64,000 nt of DNA. Source: Paraburkholderia unamae (GTDB taxonomy: Bacteria; Pseudomonadota; Gammaproteobacteria; Burkholderiales; Burkholderiaceae). The notes below the pieces were generated by a model, which saw only the letters and a list, made by a program, of their open reading frames with translations, ran no database searches and had not been told where the DNA came from. Below are positions 25,476 through 34,979 of this stretch, piece after piece (position 1 is the first letter of the stretch; every line of letters starts with the position of its first letter). The stretch is taken from the NCBI RefSeq assembly GCF_003268775.1, contig NZ_QLSU01000007.1, positions 186,001 through 250,000 of the forward strand, given 5' to 3'. Position numbers and translations under genes: made by a program.

Positions 25476-28400
25476 TCATGCGAGCAATGCGGCCTGCTGC
25501 TCGATGCCGCCGAGCATGGCCTGGCACGTGCGAATGAGCGCATAACCCTCTTCGCGCAATTGCGCGGCTGTGTGACTGTTCATATGACTGCGGAACGTCT
25601 CCAGCTCGGCGAGCAGCGCAGGATATTGCAACACGCCCACGGCGCCCGCGAGCCGATGATGCCACTCGCGCAAGCGCTCGATATCCACGTGTTCGAGCAG
25701 CGGCGGCAACGCTTCGAGATCGTCGCGCATGGCGGAGACGAATGAGCCGAGCAGCGTCTTGACAGTCGCCTCGCCGCCCCAGACCTGGATCATGTGCGCG
25801 AGATCGAGTGGTTCGAACGGACGAGCGCTTGCGGACCGCTCGCCCGGCGCACCCGAACCGGAACCCGATGCAATCCCGGCACCCGCCGACGGTCCTTGCG
25901 CGAGCGCGTCGCGTGCGGCGTCGTCGAGCAGCGCGCGCTGCACGCCCTCCACGCCGAACCAGCGCGCGAGATGCTCGCGCAGCGTGGCCACGCGCGTGGG
26001 CTTGATGAGGCAATCGTCCATGCCGGCCTCGCGGCATTGGCTCATGTTCTCGGGCGCCGTATTCGCGGTGATGCCGACGATCGGCAAATGCAGTCCGCCA
26101 CCGGTTTCGCGCTCCGCCTCGCGCACGCGCCGCGCAAGATCGTAGCCCGATACGTTCGGCATATGACAGTCGGTAATGAGGCAGCCGTATTCGCAGCCGG
26201 CGAGCGCTTCGAGCGCCTGTGCACCGTCGTCGACGACATCGCATGCAAAGCCGATCAGCGCGAGCTGATGGCGAATCAACTCCTGGTTCACCGGATGATC
26301 TTCCGCAACGAGGATGAGACGGCCGGCCGCCAGCTCCTTTTCCCGGTCGGGCGTGGGGAGCGTGGTCTCGGCGTCGGCTGCCGGTCGCGGCGGCACCGCC
26401 GCCTTGACCGGCAGGCCAGCCAGCGCCATCGCACAGGCCGCGCTCAAGCCGCGCCAGGACAGCGGATTGACGCTCACGCGCACGCCGTTTTCCGCCACGC
26501 GGTAGCCGCTCGGTTTCGGGTTCTCGGTCAGGCAAAGCACGGGGGCACCGAGCTTGCCCAGCTCCCCGGCCAGCGCTTCAGACGCGAACACCAGATCGGC
26601 CTGCCCCGCCCGCGCCGCGCGCATGAGGTGCGCGGGCTCCACACGACGCATCTTCATGCCGAGCGCGATGCCAAAGTGCATCAACGCGGCGACCACGCTC
26701 TCCTCCTCGCACGCGACGAGCGCGCGTTTGCCCCGCAGCCCGCGCGCCACGCAGGAACGCGTCTCCACCGGCAATTCGATATGCAACGTGAGACAGGTGC
26801 CGCGATCGAGTTCGCTGCGCAACTCGAGCGTCCCGCCCATCAGCGCCGCGAGCTTGCGGCAGATCGTGAGACCGAGACCCGTGCCGCCAAAGCGCCGCGT
26901 GGTCGAAGTCTCGGCCTGCACGAAGGGCTCGAAGAGCTGCGCCTGAGCCTCGGGGGCGATGCCGATGCCGGTGTCGGTCACCGAAACCGAGAGCCGTTGG
27001 CAAGCCGGCCCGTCGCCACGGCCGCTGCGCTCACCCAGATCGCGCGCGCCAACGTGCACGCTCACATCGCCCGCCGGCGTGAACTTGATGGCGTTGCCGA
27101 GCAGGTTAAAGAGAATCTGGCGCAGCCGCACGCTGTCTCCGCGCAGAAGCGCCGCCACGCCCGGCTCCACGTCCACGCGCACCTTCAACCCCTTCTCGTG
27201 CGCACGCGCGGCGAGCAGGCCGACCGCGTTGTCGACGAGCCCGCGTACGTCGAACGGCTGCGATTCGATCACGAGGTGCCCGGCCTGGATCTTCGAGTAG
27301 TCGAGCAGGTCGTCGAGAATCTGTAGCAGCGCGCCCGCCGACTCGTGCACCATGCCGACCATCTGCGTCTGGTCGAGGTTCAGCGGCGTGCGCTCGAGCA
27401 CCTCCACGAGGCCGAGCACACCGTTCATCGGCGTGCGGATCTCGTGGCTCATCATGGCGAGAAAATCGTCCTTCGCGCGCGAGGCCGCCTCGGCTATGTC
27501 TCGCGCATGTTCGAGTTCGTCGGCGCGCATATGCTCGACGTTCGCGTCCACCGCATAGCCGCTCCAGACGATCGCGCCGTCGTCGGCGCGGCGCGGCGCG
27601 AATTCGGCCCGCACCCACACGAGGCCCGCCGCGCCATGAAAGCGGAACTCGGCATGCACCGGCACGAACCGGCGCGCCGAGCGTTCGAGCCGCGAAGCGA
27701 GGCGCGCGCGGTCGTGCCGGTGCACGCGCGCGAGATCGACCGAGCTGGCGTGGCGCAGCGCGTCGGCGGTGTCGCCGAGCAGCCGCTGCGTGTCGCCGCC
27801 GATATAGGGAAACGAGTAATGGCCGTCCGGCGCGCGGCGCAACTGGAACACGATGGCCGGCAGCGAAGCCGTGACGTCCGAGAGCAGCCGCTCCGACTCG
27901 CGCGCGCGCAACTCGGCGTGGCGAATGTCGGTGACGTCGATCATGGTGCCGAGCACGCAGAACGGCGCGCCTTGCAGGTCGCGGCACAGGCGCGTCCAGA
28001 AGATGCCGTGACGGGCTTCGCCCGCCGCGCTTTCGAAGATCAGCTCGACCCGCTGGCTCTCGCCCTCGGCGATCGTGAGCCGGTAGAGCTCGTCCATGCG
28101 CAGGCTGTTTTCGGGCCCCCAGGCGTTGACGGCCGCGCCCGTGCGCCCAAGCACCGCAGCGCGTTGCAAGCCCGTCGCCTCCTCGTAGGCGCGATTGAGC
28201 GCGAGATAGTGGTTTTCGAGATCCCGGGCGCCGAGCGGATACGGGATCATCTCCATCATCGTGTCCTGCAACTCCACCTGGCGCGCGAGCACCTGCTCGG
28301 CGCGGCGGCGGCGGCGCATCTCGCGCTGCAACAACACGTAAGCGCGTAGCGTGACGAGCAGCAGCACGGCGGAAACGATCAGGAGCGGCAGCAGACGCAG

Positions 28401-30023
28401 CGCGTTCACGCTCCAGCCGCCGGAGCGCGTGGCGGTGGCGGCGGTCCAGCGGTTGCGGATCTGCTGCTGCTCGACGGGCGACATCGCCCCGAGCGCGCGA
28501 TCGATGAGCCGCGCGAGCGGCGCGAGGTCGCAACGCACAGCGAAGACCGTTGAGTCGTCCACGCCCACCGCGCCCAGCACCTTCAGCGTGTCGAGGTAGG
28601 CGGCGCTGAGCGGCACGTCGAGCGCAGCGGCGTTGCCCACCAGCACGTCGGCGTCGTTGCGCGCGACCATCGCGAGGCCTTCATCGAGGCTGCCCACGCG
28701 CACTGCATGCGTGCCAACCGGATTGCCGCGCCCCATGCGCAGCAACGCCTCCAGTTCGGGCGCGTGCGGCGCGAGCGCGATGCGGCGGCCCGTGAAGTCG
28801 GCGAGCGAGCGCGCCATCGGCTCGTCGCGGCGCCCCACCATCACGAGCGGATAGTGTTCGAAGGACTCCGTATAGAGCGTGCCGGCGCCGATCGATCCGT
28901 CGTTCACCGAGGTCGCGGCAAGCGCGATCTCGCCACGCTCCATGGCGTCCCCGGCTTTCGTCCAGGGATAGAACGGCACACGCTCGAAGGTGATGCCGAG
29001 GGTGCGGGAAAGATAGTCGAGATAGTCGTTGGCCATGCCCGAGGGCGCACGGTCCCGGTTCGTGAAGCTGAACGGCAGCCACGCCGTGTCGTAGCCCACC
29101 TTCAGCGGCGGCAGCGTGCGCAGCCACGCGCGTTCGTCGGCGCTCAGGCTGAACGAGGGCGACGCGGCGTCCTGGCGCGCGCCGCCGTCGAGCCAGCGTG
29201 CACGCACGGCCGCCGCCGGAGCGGGTCGCACGCCCGCCAGCAGCAGGTCGAGCCGATCGCGCAGCACCGACTTCGAAACCGGCACGGCGTAGCGCAACTC
29301 GCGCATACGGTCGCGCTCCTCGAAGGCGACACGCAGGTCGCGAAAATCTTCCAGCGAGAGCTGGTAGCGTGCCACCGGCGCGAAACCCGCGTAGATGTCC
29401 GCGCTGCCCAGGGCGACGGCGTGCAGCGCGGCCGGCGTGCTCACGAACGTTTCGATGCGCGCCTGGGGAAAGCGCTCGCGCAAGGCGGATTCGAGTGCAT
29501 AGCCGCGCTCGACCGCGAACGTCGCGCGCGCGAGGCGCGCGGGCTGGGTCGCGAGCGCTCCCTTGCCCGCGCGCGTGACGAATGCCGTCGTGCCGTTCAG
29601 ATAAGGCACCGTGAAGGCGAGACAGCGTTCGCGCGACGGCGTGCGCGCGAGGCTCATGACGATGTCGATGTCGCCCGCACAGGCTGCCGTGAGCAACGCG
29701 GGCATATCCGCAAAGATGCGCGGTTGCAGTTTCACGCCCGCGCCCGCCAGCAGATGCAGATAGTCGGCGCTGAAGCCCGTGAGCGTGGCGCCGTCGAAGA
29801 CCTCGAGCGGTGCCCAGCCCCCCGCGACCACCCCGACGACGAGCCGCGGCGGCAACGCCGTGGACACTTCGCGCGCGAGCTCGACGGATTCGCCAGGCGG
29901 CTCGCACGAAGGTGCGGCGTGCGCCGCCAGCGTGCCGAGCGCGAGCGCGCACGCGAGCACACCCACGCGCCACCATGCGGCAAGGCGCGCGCCCGGACCG
30001 GCGATGCGGATAATTGATTTCAT
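25476..30023 (-). CDS. BvgS-like hybrid sensor histidine kinase
   Basis: This very large sensor (1515 aa) has the BvgS layout. It has a signal peptide (cut after AHA, residue 36); two periplasmic solute-binding (Venus-flytrap) domains at about 55-290 and 305-535; a membrane helix near 540-562 ([16 protein letters not shown]); and two PAS-like domains (about 580-700 and 715-835). These are followed by HisKA with His in [19 protein letters not shown] (about 857); HATPase with GTGLGL (about 1048); a degenerate receiver-like segment (about 1085-1200) without a phospho-Asp pattern; a true receiver with Asp in LITDCHMP (about 1284); and a C-terminal Hpt domain with His in [12 protein letters not shown] (about 1453). 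It would sense a small ligand in the periplasm and pass phosphate His-Asp-His to a response regulator. The three regulators upstream at 31094-33267 are the obvious partners. The ATG at 30023 opens the signal peptide. Confidence 0.93.
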   Translation of the reverse strand: MKSIIRIAGPGARLAAWWRVGVLACALALGTLAAHAAPSCEPPGESVELAREVSTALPPRLVVGVVAGGWAPLEVFDGATLTGFSADYLHLLAGAGVKLQPRIFADMPALLTAACAGDIDIVMSLARTPSRERCLAFTVPYLNGTTAFVTRAGKGALATQPARLARATFAVERGYALESALRERFPQARIETFVSTPAALHAVALGSADIYAGFAPVARYQLSLEDFRDLRVAFEERDRMRELRYAVPVSKSVLRDRLDLLLAGVRPAPAAAVRARWLDGGARQDAASPSFSLSADERAWLRTLPPLKVGYDTAWLPFSFTNRDRAPSGMANDYLDYLSRTLGITFERVPFYPWTKAGDAMERGEIALAATSVNDGSIGAGTLYTESFEHYPLVMVGRRDEPMARSLADFTGRRIALAPHAPELEALLRMGRGNPVGTHAVRVGSLDEGLAMVARNDADVLVGNAAALDVPLSAAYLDTLKVLGAVGVDDSTVFAVRCDLAPLARLIDRALGAMSPVEQQQIRNRWTAATATRSGGWSVNALRLLPLLIVSAVLLLVTLRAYVLLQREMRRRRRAEQVLARQVELQDTMMEMIPYPLGARDLENHYLALNRAYEEATGLQRAAVLGRTGAAVNAWGPENSLRMDELYRLTIAEGESQRVELIFESAAGEARHGIFWTRLCRDLQGAPFCVLGTMIDVTDIRHAELRARESERLLSDVTASLPAIVFQLRRAPDGHYSFPYIGGDTQRLLGDTADALRHASSVDLARVHRHDRARLASRLERSARRFVPVHAEFRFHGAAGLVWVRAEFAPRRADDGAIVWSGYAVDANVEHMRADELEHARDIAEAASRAKDDFLAMMSHEIRTPMNGVLGLVEVLERTPLNLDQTQMVGMVHESAGALLQILDDLLDYSKIQAGHLVIESQPFDVRGLVDNAVGLLAARAHEKGLKVRVDVEPGVAALLRGDSVRLRQILFNLLGNAIKFTPAGDVSVHVGARDLGERSGRGDGPACQRLSVSVTDTGIGIAPEAQAQLFEPFVQAETSTTRRFGGTGLGLTICRKLAALMGGTLELRSELDRGTCLTLHIELPVETRSCVARGLRGKRALVACEEESVVAALMHFGIALGMKMRRVEPAHLMRAARAGQADLVFASEALAGELGKLGAPVLCLTENPKPSGYRVAENGVRVSVNPLSWRGLSAACAMALAGLPVKAAVPPRPAADAETTLPTPDREKELAAGRLILVAEDHPVNQELIRHQLALIGFACDVVDDGAQALEALAGCEYGCLITDCHMPNVSGYDLARRVREAERETGGGLHLPIVGITANTAPENMSQCREAGMDDCLIKPTRVATLREHLARWFGVEGVQRALLDDAARDALAQGPSAGAGIASGSGSGAPGERSASARPFEPLDLAHMIQVWGGEATVKTLLGSFVSAMRDDLEALPPLLEHVDIERLREWHHRLAGAVGVLQYPALLAELETFRSHMNSHTAAQLREEGYALIRTCQAMLGGIEQQAALLA

Positions 30024-30024
30024 G

Positions 30025-30086
30025 GGCACACGGCGCGGCACACGGGGCAACACACGACGCGGCACACGGCGCAAGGCATACGGGGC
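30025..30086. repeat. Five 12-bp tandem units directly before the kinase start
   Basis: Units of GGCACACGGCGC and close variants occupy 30025-30072 four times, and after two extra bases a fifth (GGCATACGGGGC) ends at 30086. Read on the minus strand they stay in frame with the kinase and place a GTG or TTG about every four codons ahead of its ATG. Confidence 0.75.
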
Positions 30087-30088
30087 AT

Positions 30089-30823
30089 TCAGACGCCGTC
30101 GCGCAGCGGCGCGGATAAGACATGGGATTGTTGGCGGCTCACCAACCGGTACACGACGCCGGCCGCGGCGCCTCCCAACAGCGGCGCCGCCCAGAAGAGC
30201 CAAAGCTGGTCGAGCGCCCACTCGCCGACGAAAAGCGCCGGGCCGGTCGAGCGCGCGGGATTCGAGCCGCCGTTGCTCACCGGAATGGCCACCAGATAAA
30301 TGGCGGCGAGGCATACGCCTGCCGCGATCGGCGCCGCCTTGCGACGCGCAGCCGTGCTCGACATCAGCAACTGCACGAAGACAAACGCGAAAGTCACGGC
30401 CAGTTCGAGCACGAACACGGCGGCGAGGGTGTACTCGCTCGGCGAATGATCGTCATAGCCGTTGCTGCCGAAATCGGAAACCGCGACGGAAAAACCCGGC
30501 CGCCCGCTCGCGACGCGTATGAGCAACGCGGCGCCGACAATAGCGCCGATGGTCTGCGCCGCGATATACGGCCCGACCTCGCGCACGGGAAAGCGCCGCG
30601 AAATCGCATAGCCGATCGTGACCGCCGGATTGAAGTGCGCGCTCGCCGCGCGGTCGGCCGCGTAACTCGCTACCGTCAGCGCGAAACCGAATGCGGCGGC
30701 CATTTCGAGCACGTTGCAGCCCTGCGCCGGCAGGCTCGCGCTGAGCACCGTAGCCGCGCAGCCCGTGAACACGAGCCATGCGGTGCCCGCGCCCTCGACC
30801 GCCAAACGCTTACCGAGCTTCAT
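30089..30823 (-). CDS. aqpZ: Aquaporin (MIP family, AqpZ-like)
   Basis: This is a 244-aa inner-membrane water channel with six membrane helices and two half-helix pore loops. Both NPA boxes are intact, HFNPAVTIGYAISRRFP (first) and NGGSNPARSTGPALF (second). The Arg after the second box and the His in HFNPAVT are consistent with a water-selective filter. It gives rapid water flux during osmotic change. GGAGA precedes the ATG. It sits between the response regulator genes and the kinase gene on the same strand, an unusual place that suggests co-transcription with, or control by, the signalling system (inference). Confidence 0.93.
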   Translation of the reverse strand: MKLGKRLAVEGAGTAWLVFTGCAATVLSASLPAQGCNVLEMAAAFGFALTVASYAADRAASAHFNPAVTIGYAISRRFPVREVGPYIAAQTIGAIVGAALLIRVASGRPGFSVAVSDFGSNGYDDHSPSEYTLAAVFVLELAVTFAFVFVQLLMSSTAARRKAAPIAAGVCLAAIYLVAIPVSNGGSNPARSTGPALFVGEWALDQLWLFWAAPLLGGAAAGVVYRLVSRQQSHVLSAPLRDGV

Positions 30824-31093
30824 CGTTCTTCTCCGTGTCCATCAGGAATTCGCGCGGATGCCGTCGGACCGGTTGCTGGCTCGCTACACCTTTTCCGACT
30901 GGCGCGCTCATCGATCGCATTGCCGGAGCGGCAATATCTGACGGACCGCGCGTCGAGCTAGAAATTATGGGGAGACGATCTCGGCAATCAGATAGGACAA
31001 CTCTTAAAACGCGCCGGATATTGCTTTGAACGATGGAAGGGAAAATCCGCCGGGCGACGGAAAAATCTGAAACGCATCAGGTTCGCACGTGAA
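30824..31093. other. Intergenic region upstream of the aquaporin gene
   Basis: 270 bp without a gene. A perfect 7-bp-arm dyad, ATTGCCG and CGGCAAT, sits at 30919-30935, about 95 bp upstream of the aquaporin start. It could be a regulator site or the end structure of the regulator transcript; no T-run follows it. Confidence 0.4.
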
Positions 31094-31777
31094 TCACGTG
31101 AGCCCGACCTGTGTCGTGAAACGGATGAGGTCTCGTTCGGTGGCGAGGCCGAGCTTGCGCATCACGCTGCGCTTTTGCGCGCTGATGGTTTTGCCGCTGC
31201 GTTCGAGCCGGTGTGCGATCTGACGGATGGACAGGCCCTGCGCGTAAAGCTGGAAAACCTCCCACTCGCGCGCACTCGGCACACCCGCGCAGGGTGCGCA
31301 CGCCGCGCCGGCCAGCGCCAGCACTTCGTGCACGCGCTCTGACAGAAACGGTGCACGGGCGCGCACCGCAGCGAGTGCGGGAAGAAGCGCAAGTGCCGTG
31401 TCGCGCTTGTCGACAATCGCGTCGATCCCGTGATGCAGCAAGCCGGTCAGAATCTGCGGCGTCGACACCATGGTCAGGACGACGATCGCCGGCGCACACG
31501 GGGCGCGAGCGAGGCGCCGCAACACGGCAAGCGAGCTGTATTCGCCGTCGAGACCCGGCATGCAGAGATCCGTGACGATGACGTCGCAGTCGACCTGGTC
31601 GAGCTGTGTGACGAGCGCAAGCGTGTCGTCCGCTTCGGCGACAACGACGGCCCACGCCGTTGCGCGCAGCAGGTTCGCCACGCCGAGCCGCACACATGCG
31701 TGGTCGTCAGCAACGATCACGCGCAAGGGGCTCGCCGCGCGCGAATCCTCCTTTCGAACCCCGTGGCTGCCAGGCAT
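31094..31777 (-). CDS. NarL/FixJ-type response regulator (third of three)
   Basis: This 227-aa regulator has a receiver domain (LRVIVADDHACVRLGVANLL; phospho-acceptor Asp70 in DVIVTDLCMPGLDGE; conserved Lys in IDAIVDKRDTA) and a C-terminal LuxR-type helix-turn-helix (SAREWEVFQLYAQGLSIRQIAHRLERSGKTISAQKRSVMRKLGL). The KTISAQK recognition helix is shared with its two neighbours, a BvgA/RcsB-like pattern. The ATG at 31777 is used; a TTG at 31795 would add six residues, and neither has a clear ribosome site. It follows the second regulator by 54 bp and precedes the aquaporin gene. Confidence 0.9.
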   Translation of the reverse strand: MPGSHGVRKEDSRAASPLRVIVADDHACVRLGVANLLRATAWAVVVAEADDTLALVTQLDQVDCDVIVTDLCMPGLDGEYSSLAVLRRLARAPCAPAIVVLTMVSTPQILTGLLHHGIDAIVDKRDTALALLPALAAVRARAPFLSERVHEVLALAGAACAPCAGVPSAREWEVFQLYAQGLSIRQIAHRLERSGKTISAQKRSVMRKLGLATERDLIRFTTQVGLT

Positions 31778-31831
31778 GAAAGAATCTGCGTGCAATGGAG
31801 TGGAAGGGTGAATGCGTATGAACGCACGCGC

Positions 31832-32629
31832 TCAGGCCGGCTCGACCTGCGTCACGCCGCATTCCACGGCAAAGCGATAAAGCTCGATGTCGTTGCCGAG
31901 CGCGAGCTTCTTCATGGCGGCGCACTTCTGCGCGCTGATCGTCTTCACGCTGCGCCCGAGCAAACCGGCGATTTCCGTCACGCCCAGTCCCCTCGCATAG
32001 TGCGTGAGCACCTCGAACTCACGCCGCGTGAGGATACGATGCACTTCTTCGCGCCGCTCGGTACGCGCCGCCTCCGCAAGCAGGTCGCGCACGACCGGGC
32101 CGACATAGTGCTCGCGCGCCATGGCCGAAACGATGGCAACAGGAATGAGGTCGAGACGGTCGCGCTTGCTGAGCACCGCGCTCACCTCCAGGTCGATGGT
32201 CTTGCGCAACACGGAAGCGTCGTTTTCCATCGTCAGCACGACGACGGCCTTCTGCGGAAACTGGACGCGAAACGCGCGGATCGCCTCGGGGCCGTCCATT
32301 TCGCCGGGCAGCGCCATGTAGAGGTCCATCAGGACGAGGTCGAAGCTGTGCTGCGCCGCGACTTCGAAGAGTTCGGGCACGCTCTGGGCGCGCGCAACGA
32401 GTTGCAGGTTTGGATAGTTGGCGAGGAGGCTTTCCAGTGCGTACAGCACGAGCGGATGATCGTCCGCGACGATCACGCGCACGGGTGCCGCGAGATCGGG
32501 CGCTTCGTGTGCCGCGGCGGCGCCCGCGCCGGACAGGCCGACACGCGGCTCGTCGTTCTCGCGCATGGTGCGCAGAGGCGGCAGGTGCGTGGCAGTGCCA
32601 TGCGCCGGCGGGGAAGAAGGCAGATTCAT
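31832..32629 (-). CDS. NarL/FixJ-type response regulator (second of three)
   Basis: This 265-aa regulator has an N-terminal 48-residue Ala/Pro-rich extension before the receiver (VRVIVADDHPLVLYALESLL). The phospho-acceptor is Asp102 in FDLVLMDLYMALPGEMDGPEAI, where the usual MPxMDG loop carries a short insertion, and the conserved Lys is in VSAVLSKRDRLD. The C-terminal LuxR-type helix-turn-helix reads LTRREFEVLTHYARGLGVTEIAGLLGRSVKTISAQK. Its ATG overlaps the stop of the first regulator (ATGA), so the two are co-translated. The loop insertion suggests partner specificity different from its neighbours. Confidence 0.91.
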   Translation of the reverse strand: MNLPSSPPAHGTATHLPPLRTMRENDEPRVGLSGAGAAAAHEAPDLAAPVRVIVADDHPLVLYALESLLANYPNLQLVARAQSVPELFEVAAQHSFDLVLMDLYMALPGEMDGPEAIRAFRVQFPQKAVVVLTMENDASVLRKTIDLEVSAVLSKRDRLDLIPVAIVSAMAREHYVGPVVRDLLAEAARTERREEVHRILTRREFEVLTHYARGLGVTEIAGLLGRSVKTISAQKCAAMKKLALGNDIELYRFAVECGVTQVEPA

Positions 32630-33267
32630 AACAGTCCGTGCGCCCTCACGAAGGCGAAGAGTCCCGCGTCGTTGCTCACACCCAGCTTCGCCATGGCTTC
32701 GCGCTTCTGGCGGCTCACCGTGCGCACGTCGCGGTCGAGCGCGCGCGCGATTTCGGTAATCGAGCTGCCCCCCGCGAACTTGCGGATCACCTCCGATTCG
32801 CGCGGCGTCAAACGCGGCACGCGCATGATGGACCCGCCGTCCGCGCTCGCAAGCTCACGCTCGATGGCCGGGCTGATCCAGGCCGTGCCCTGCCCCGCCG
32901 CGTGCACGATGCCCGCGAGTCCGTCCAGCGGTTCGTTTTTGCGCAGCATGGCGGTCACGCCCGTGTGCGCCACCGCGCGCAGGATGGCGGCGTTCGCCAC
33001 GCTGGTCAGCACGACCACGCGAATGTCAGGCCAGTCATGGCGCAAGCGGCGCACGAGGCGTAGCCCGTCTTCGGCCTCGCCGCTGGCCGCGGGCATGTTG
33101 AGGTCGGTCACCACCACGTCGCACGGCACGGTTTCGAGCAGTTCGAAGAGTTCGCTTGCGCCGCACGCTTCGCCTGTGATCTCGATATCGCCGCAGGCGA
33201 CGAGTGCGGAGCGAACGCCAAGCAGAACGAATGGATGATCGTCCGCCAGAACGACACGTAGCTTCAC
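32626..33267 (-). CDS. NarL/FixJ-type response regulator (first of three)
   Basis: This 213-aa regulator heads the operon. The receiver starts at once (KLRVVLADDHPFVLLGVRSAL); phospho-acceptor Asp55 is in VVVTDLNMPAASGEAEDGLRLV, again with a short loop insertion, and Lys is in VTAMLRKNEPLD. The LuxR-type helix-turn-helix is LTPRESEVIRKFAGGSSITEIARALDRDVRTVSRQK, diverged from the KTISAQK helix of the other two. The GTG start at 33267 is chosen because AAGGAG lies seven bases upstream and it begins the receiver strand exactly; the frame runs 25 codons further without a ribosome site. The stop overlaps the next regulator. Confidence 0.9.
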   Translation of the reverse strand: MKLRVVLADDHPFVLLGVRSALVACGDIEITGEACGASELFELLETVPCDVVVTDLNMPAASGEAEDGLRLVRRLRHDWPDIRVVVLTSVANAAILRAVAHTGVTAMLRKNEPLDGLAGIVHAAGQGTAWISPAIERELASADGGSIMRVPRLTPRESEVIRKFAGGSSITEIARALDRDVRTVSRQKREAMAKLGVSNDAGLFAFVRAHGLL

Positions 33268-33543
33268 ACTGAATCTCCTTTGAGGTGGGATGACGCCACG
33301 CCAGCGCCGCACAGGTGCACCGGCAAGCCGCAACGTCAGCAAGGTCGTTTATCTGACCATTGAATCCCATCCTTCGAAATCGGAGATTTCCGAAAGGTTA
33401 AATGAATCTTAAGTAATCCTTTCGCATGTGTTATGCATTTTGATCGACTTTTCCGAGAGAAATTGCGCGCACCTCAACTTTGATTGAGATAAATCTGAAG
33501 GGCGCCAGTATCGACCGGCTATCGACCGACCATCGGCCAGCTA
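33268..33543. promoter_or_regulatory. Promoter region of the regulator operon with a dyad
   Basis: This AT-rich 276-bp region lies between the MFS gene end and the regulator operon start. An imperfect inverted repeat at 33371-33397 (CCTTCGAAATC facing GATTTCCGAAAGG around GGA) is about 105-130 bp upstream of the GTG start and could bind one of the regulators. Near 33510-33540 there are imperfect copies of ATCGACCG. Confidence 0.5.
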
Positions 33544-34854
33544 TCAAGCGGCGGCTCGCGGCCTGACCTGCTGGCGCACCGGGCCGCCATGCTCCACGCC
33601 ATTGCGCTCACGCGGATTGGCAAAGGCAGGCCACGCCAGCGCCGCGCACAGGGCGGCCGCAACCCAGACGGCGGCCCACCCGAACCACGACAACAGCATC
33701 GGAATCGCCGAGGGCGCGACCCAGAACGCGAGGAAAGCGCCGGTATTGCCCATCGCGAGCGCGCTGCCGACGCGGCCGTTGCCCGCGAGCGTAGCGAGTT
33801 CGGTGAACGCCACGCCGTGCCATGCGGAAGCCGCAATGCCGCCCAGCACGAGCAAACTCGCGAGCAGCATGACGAGCCAACCGCTCGCGTGGTGCGCCTG
33901 CGCCGTGACAGCCGTCAGCGCGGCCAGCAGCACGAAAAGCACGACGGTGAGCGCCGCGCTGCCGCGCAGCCAGGTACGCCGGTTGCCGTGGCGGTCGGTC
34001 CAGCGTCCGCCCCAAACGCGCATGAAGGCTGCGCCCCCCTGCACGGCCGCCAGCGTCGCGCTGACAGCCACGGTACCCGCATGCCCCACGTCATGCAGGA
34101 AAATGCTCGCAAAAGAAAGCACCGCCACCTGGGGCACGCACAGCACGCCAATACCCATCACGAGCCGCCACACCGCCACGCGGCGCAACGGCGAAACGGC
34201 GAGTTCCGCTTGGGCCTGCGCCTGTGGAGCGCGCGCGCCATCGAGTTCGCGCGGCGGCTCGTGCAGCCAGATGATCGTAAGCACGGCGGAGACCGCGCAC
34301 ATCGCGGCGAGCGCGCCAAACACAGCCGCGAAGCCCGCATGCTCGGCGAGCGCGGGCAACACGAGTGCGCCGAGACCGCCGCCCGCCGGCACGGCGGTTT
34401 GACGGATGCTCATCGCAAGGCCGCGCTCGTGCGAGGCGAACCACGCCATGACCGCGCGCCCGCTCGACCCGTTCACGCTGCCGCCAAGCAGCCCAAGCGC
34501 GAGCAGGCCCGCCGCGAGCGCTTTCGGACCCGGCACATGGACGCCTGCCGGCGCGCCCCATGCCGCCATGGCGAGCAGCGCGAGCGCCGTGGTGGTGAGC
34601 CCCGTGAGCAGCACGCGCCGGTCGCCCCAGCGATCTGTCAGGAGTCCCCAGGGAAGTTCGCTCAGCACGATGCCGAGCCCGAGCATGCCCAGCACGAAAC
34701 CCAGCTCCGCCGTGCCGATGTGGTAGCCCGAACGGATCAACACCCCGGTTGCGGGAATGCCGCCGAGCGCCGCGGCAAAACTGGCGTTGGCCGCCACGCC
34801 CACCCCTAACACCTTCCAGCGATGCGTCGCACCGCGCGCTGCCATGCGTCTCAT
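33544..34854 (-). CDS. MFS transporter (12-helix, nitrate/sugar-type fold unassigned)
   Basis: This 436-aa major-facilitator transporter has about twelve hydrophobic helices. Motif A appears as GLLTDRWGDRRVLLTG after helix 2 and again in degenerate form in GGRWTDRHGNRRTWLRG between helices 8 and 9. SVNGSSGRAVMAWFASHERGLAMSIRQTAVPAGGGLGALVLP is typical of the CynX/NreB-like or OFA-like MFS members, but no substrate can be given. The ATG at 34854 is preferred because GGAGGG lies five bases upstream; an earlier ATG at 34887 has no such site. It is divergent from a LysR gene that probably controls it. Confidence 0.87.
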   Translation of the reverse strand: MRRMAARGATHRWKVLGVGVAANASFAAALGGIPATGVLIRSGYHIGTAELGFVLGMLGLGIVLSELPWGLLTDRWGDRRVLLTGLTTTALALLAMAAWGAPAGVHVPGPKALAAGLLALGLLGGSVNGSSGRAVMAWFASHERGLAMSIRQTAVPAGGGLGALVLPALAEHAGFAAVFGALAAMCAVSAVLTIIWLHEPPRELDGARAPQAQAQAELAVSPLRRVAVWRLVMGIGVLCVPQVAVLSFASIFLHDVGHAGTVAVSATLAAVQGGAAFMRVWGGRWTDRHGNRRTWLRGSAALTVVLFVLLAALTAVTAQAHHASGWLVMLLASLLVLGGIAASAWHGVAFTELATLAGNGRVGSALAMGNTGAFLAFWVAPSAIPMLLSWFGWAAVWVAAALCAALAWPAFANPRERNGVEHGGPVRQQVRPRAAA

Positions 34855-34933
34855 GACGCCCTCCAGAAAACGATTGACTGGGGGCATCGTAGAAGCGCAC
34901 CATCCTTCGGAAAAGCGGGAAAATCCTATCGAT

Positions 34934-34954
34934 CGATTCGGAAATTCCGAATCG
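34934..34954. promoter_or_regulatory. Perfect 21-bp palindrome between MFS and LysR genes
   Basis: Ten-base arms CGATTCGGAA and TTCCGAATCG flank a single A. It lies in the 125-bp divergent region, 26 bp before the LysR start, and contains the T-N11-A pattern that LysR proteins favour. It is the likely LysR operator for both genes. Confidence 0.7.
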
Positions 34955-34979
34955 TCAAAGCCAGCAAGGACAACTGTTC

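Noticed and set aside
28707..30017. Plus-strand open frame opposite the periplasmic part of the hybrid kinase
   Set aside because: Arg/Ala/His-biased shadow; the kinase frame shows clear domain structure throughout.
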